From an uncultured Ruminococcus sp. (GTDB taxonomy: Bacteria; Bacillota; Clostridia; Oscillospirales; CAG-382), in contig CACZRJ010000181.1 of NCBI GenBank assembly GCA_902783535.1, positions 1 through 8,379 on the forward strand: a DNA stretch of 8,379 nt, written 5' to 3'. Position numbers and translations under genes: made by a program. The first letter of the stretch is position 1, and every line of letters starts with the position of its first letter. Of this stretch, positions 7,312 through 8,379 are shown in pieces. The notes beneath the pieces are model-generated. The model searched no databases, was not told the DNA's origin, and saw nothing but the letters and a program-made list of their open reading frames with translations.

Positions 7312-7980
7312 ATGAGCTTTTCCGATATGATTAAAAAAAGCGTCGTGTCCGGATTCAATACGGACGTGACGATCGCCCAGATCGTGATCGGGCTTCTGGT
7401 CGCGCTGGTAGCCGCGGTCTTCATCCTGTTCATTTACCGCCTGACGATGCGCGGAATCGCGCTGAACAGAAGCTTCGAGATCACGCTTCTGCTCGTGACC
7501 TCGATCAGCGCCATGATCGTTCTGACGATCACGTCAAACCTGGCGCTGTCGCTCGGTATGGTCGGCGCGCTGTCCATCGTCCGGTTCAGGACTGCGATCA
7601 AAGACGCTTCTGATACCGCGTTTATGTTCTGGGCAGTCGCTGCAGGTATTACCGCAGGCGCGGGCTTTTATCTGATCACTGCGATCGGCTGCCTGTTTAT
7701 CGGGATCGTTGCGATCGTCGCCGTAAGGATCAGCAAGAATTCCGCCCGTCCTTATCTTCTTGTTGTCCGGGCGATTCCCGGTGTGAACGTCGGATCCGTG
7801 GAAAAGGTCCTGGCGGATTCCAACGTCCGCAGGAAGCTTTCCTCCTCCGTCCAGAATGACCGTTATACGGAGGTCATTTACGAGGTTGCCGTGAGCTCTT
7901 CTCAGCAGAAAATGGTCGGCGCCATCAAGTCGATTCCCGGAATCACTTCCGTATCTCTGGTAGACTGCAGAAATACTTGA
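7312..7980 (+). CDS. DUF4956 family integral membrane protein
   Basis: This 222-residue protein is translated from ATG 7312, 8 nt after AGGAGG (7298-7303), which overlaps the VTC stop codon. Hydrophobic segments lie at about 21-43, 55-75, 103-121 and 122-139, with a possible short re-entrant segment at 78-90. The stretch SLGMVGALSIVRFRTAIKD (80-98) is the signature I associate with DUF4956. It places conserved Arg/Lys residues between membrane segments. Residues ~146-222 form a soluble tail with alternating strand and helix pattern (RPYLLVVRA, VEKVLADS, TEVIYEVAV, QQKMVGAIKSI, ITSVSLVDC). This suggests a small ferredoxin/ACT-like alpha-beta domain, probably cytoplasmic. DUF4956 has no established function known to me. 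Its position directly after a VTC gene suggests a membrane partner of the VTC enzyme, for example a polyphosphate conduit or tether. That is inference. Confidence 0.87.
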   Translation: MSFSDMIKKSVVSGFNTDVTIAQIVIGLLVALVAAVFILFIYRLTMRGIALNRSFEITLLLVTSISAMIVLTITSNLALSLGMVGALSIVRFRTAIKDASDTAFMFWAVAAGITAGAGFYLITAIGCLFIGIVAIVAVRISKNSARPYLLVVRAIPGVNVGSVEKVLADSNVRRKLSSSVQNDRYTEVIYEVAVSSSQQKMVGAIKSIPGITSVSLVDCRNT

Positions 7981-7998
7981 AACCGCACGCACAATAAT

Positions 7999-8030
7999 GA
8001 AATGCCGCCCGTAAAGCCGGGCGGCATTTC
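7999..8030 (+). terminator. Hairpin terminator at the operon end (possibly bidirectional)
   Basis: A perfect 13-bp stem (7999-8011 with 8018-8030) with the GC-rich core GCCGCCCG encloses the loop TAAAGC. It begins 19 nt after the stop codon of the DUF4956 gene. The T-rich side is short on the + strand (TTT inside the stem, then CGATAT). On the - strand the arm is followed by ATTATT, so it may work in both directions. Its 3' arm overlaps the end of the acetyltransferase remnant. Confidence 0.75.
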
Positions 8031-8215
8031 GATATGGCAATTGTCGCCGCATTCGGAAAAAACGGTTTTCAGGCGACGTTCCTTCGCCTCCGCGTCAGAG
8101 GGTTCGAGCCGGTTGAAATCGCTCGGAAAACCGGAAACGGAAGCTGCTTCTTCATGATCCCGGCGTCCATGGGGCCGTCAACCGGCCCGCGAACCATTCT
8201 TTCGTACGGGGTCGG
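8022..8215 (-). pseudogene. Frameshifted N-terminal remnant of a maltose/galactoside-type sugar O-acetyltransferase
   Basis: Two minus-strand frames join into a recognisable N-terminal Mac domain. Reading from 8215 down to about 8122 gives TPYERMVRGPVDGPMDAGIM then KKQLPFPVF. A -1 shift near 8121-8145 then gives DFNRLEPSDAEAKERRLKTV followed by FSECGDNCHIEMP, ending near 8022. Family members typically start with MT-x-(x)-ERM-x-AG-x-x-Y-x-P-x-DPE, then AEQL, then a FNQL-x-PS pattern, then a FAECG-(D/E)-N-CYIE-x-P pattern. The match in order and spacing is good, but I recognised it by eye. About 65 residues remain of a protein usually near 190-200. The whole left-handed beta-helix catalytic part is missing, replaced by the operon terminator. 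The start codon also seems lost: CCG stands where ATG would be expected, after AAGGAAG. No function should remain. This fills most of the 312-bp gap between the operon and the tRNA gene. Confidence 0.68.
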
Positions 8216-8249
8216 CTGTTTTTCTTCCTTCGCTACGATGCGGGGAAAC

Positions 8250-8284
8250 AAAAAAAGCAGTGATCCGGCTCAACCGGTCACTGC
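8250..8284 (-). terminator. Rho-independent terminator of the tRNA-Ser gene
   Basis: On the minus strand GCAGTGACCGG, loop TTGAG and CCGGATCACTGC form an 11-bp stem with one bulged A (8257-8284). Seven T follow (A run 8250-8256 on the + strand). It begins 8 nt past the encoded CCA of the tRNA. Confidence 0.9.
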
Positions 8285-8292
8285 CTGTTCGG

Positions 8293-8379
8293 TGGCGGAC
8301 AGATAGGGATTCGAACCCTAGAACGGCTTTTGACCGTTACACGATTTCCAGTCGTGCGCCTTAGACCAACTCGGCCATC
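8293..8379 (-). tRNA. tRNA-Ser (anticodon GGA), 5' end cut by the window edge
   Basis: On the minus strand the sequence folds as a class II tRNA. The last two acceptor bases GA are followed by TG and the D arm GCCGAG...GGC. The anticodon stem is CACGA/TCGTG with loop CTGGAAA. The anticodon GGA (8347-8349) reads UCC and UCU codons. A long variable arm has stem AACGG/CCGTT. The T arm is TAGGG-TTCGAAT-CCCTA. The acceptor 3' strand TCTGTCC, discriminator G (8296) and encoded CCA (8293-8295) follow. The pairing predicts that the missing 5' bases are GGACA. The long variable arm and G73 agree with serine identity. It is convergent with the CotH operon. Confidence 0.95.

Noticed and set aside
8099..8112. 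GGGTTCGAGCC resembling a tRNA T loop on the plus strand
   Set aside because: The flanking bases do not pair as a T stem, and no anticodon or acceptor arm can be built around it. It is the antisense of the remnant's NRLEPS codons.
8172..8188. Hairpin GGGCCG-TCAAC-CGGCCC as a terminator or small RNA
   Set aside because: The stem has only 6 bp, there is no T run on either strand, and it sits inside the acetyltransferase remnant where GC-rich coding sequence explains it.
8034..8306. 90-codon open frame on the plus strand
   Set aside because: It is antisense to the acetyltransferase remnant, crosses the tRNA terminator and runs into the tRNA 3' end. It has no ribosome-binding site and no recognisable motif.

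Overview
The window looks like a chromosomal segment of a moderately GC-rich Firmicute, most likely an anaerobic gut- or rumen-type Clostridia (Oscillospiraceae-like). This is an inference. It rests on strong AGGAGG ribosome-binding sites, a TTG start behind a good sigma-A-type promoter, the gene families present (DUF4855, LTD-CotH, VTC, DUF4956), and an O-acetyltransferase remnant of the subtype I associate with Firmicutes. I could not search a database, so family names come from recognising motifs.

Layout. (1) 1-3090, +: the 3' part of a large secreted or surface protein, open at the window's left edge. It has a Ser/Ala/Glu-rich linker, three discoidin (F5/8 type C)-like domains, a DUF4855 domain and a C-terminal Ig/cadherin-like domain. 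A strong terminator follows (3115-3154). (2) 3220-7980, +: a three-gene operon with its own promoter (TTGCTT, 17 nt, TATAAT). It encodes a membrane-anchored extracytoplasmic CotH-family kinase with four lamin-tail domains (3297-6611), a VTC-type polyphosphate polymerase domain protein (6627-7298) and a DUF4956 membrane protein (7312-7980). Spacings are 15 and 13 nt. The operon ends at a hairpin (7999-8030). (3) 8022-8215, -: a decayed, frameshifted N-terminal remnant of a maltose/galactoside-type sugar O-acetyltransferase. (4) 8250-8379, -: a class II tRNA-Ser(GGA) gene with encoded CCA and its own terminator. About five bases at its 5' end lie outside the window.

How the genes may work together. 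CotH, VTC and DUF4956 genes are, to my recollection, recurrent neighbours in bacteria. The topology suggests a working model: a cytoplasmic VTC-fold enzyme makes polyphosphate or another phosphate-containing product, the DUF4956 protein is its membrane partner or conduit, and the externally facing CotH kinase modifies surface proteins. The upstream discoidin/DUF4855 protein is a separate transcription unit but is also a surface protein, so it could be a client or simply a neighbour. All functional coupling is inference.
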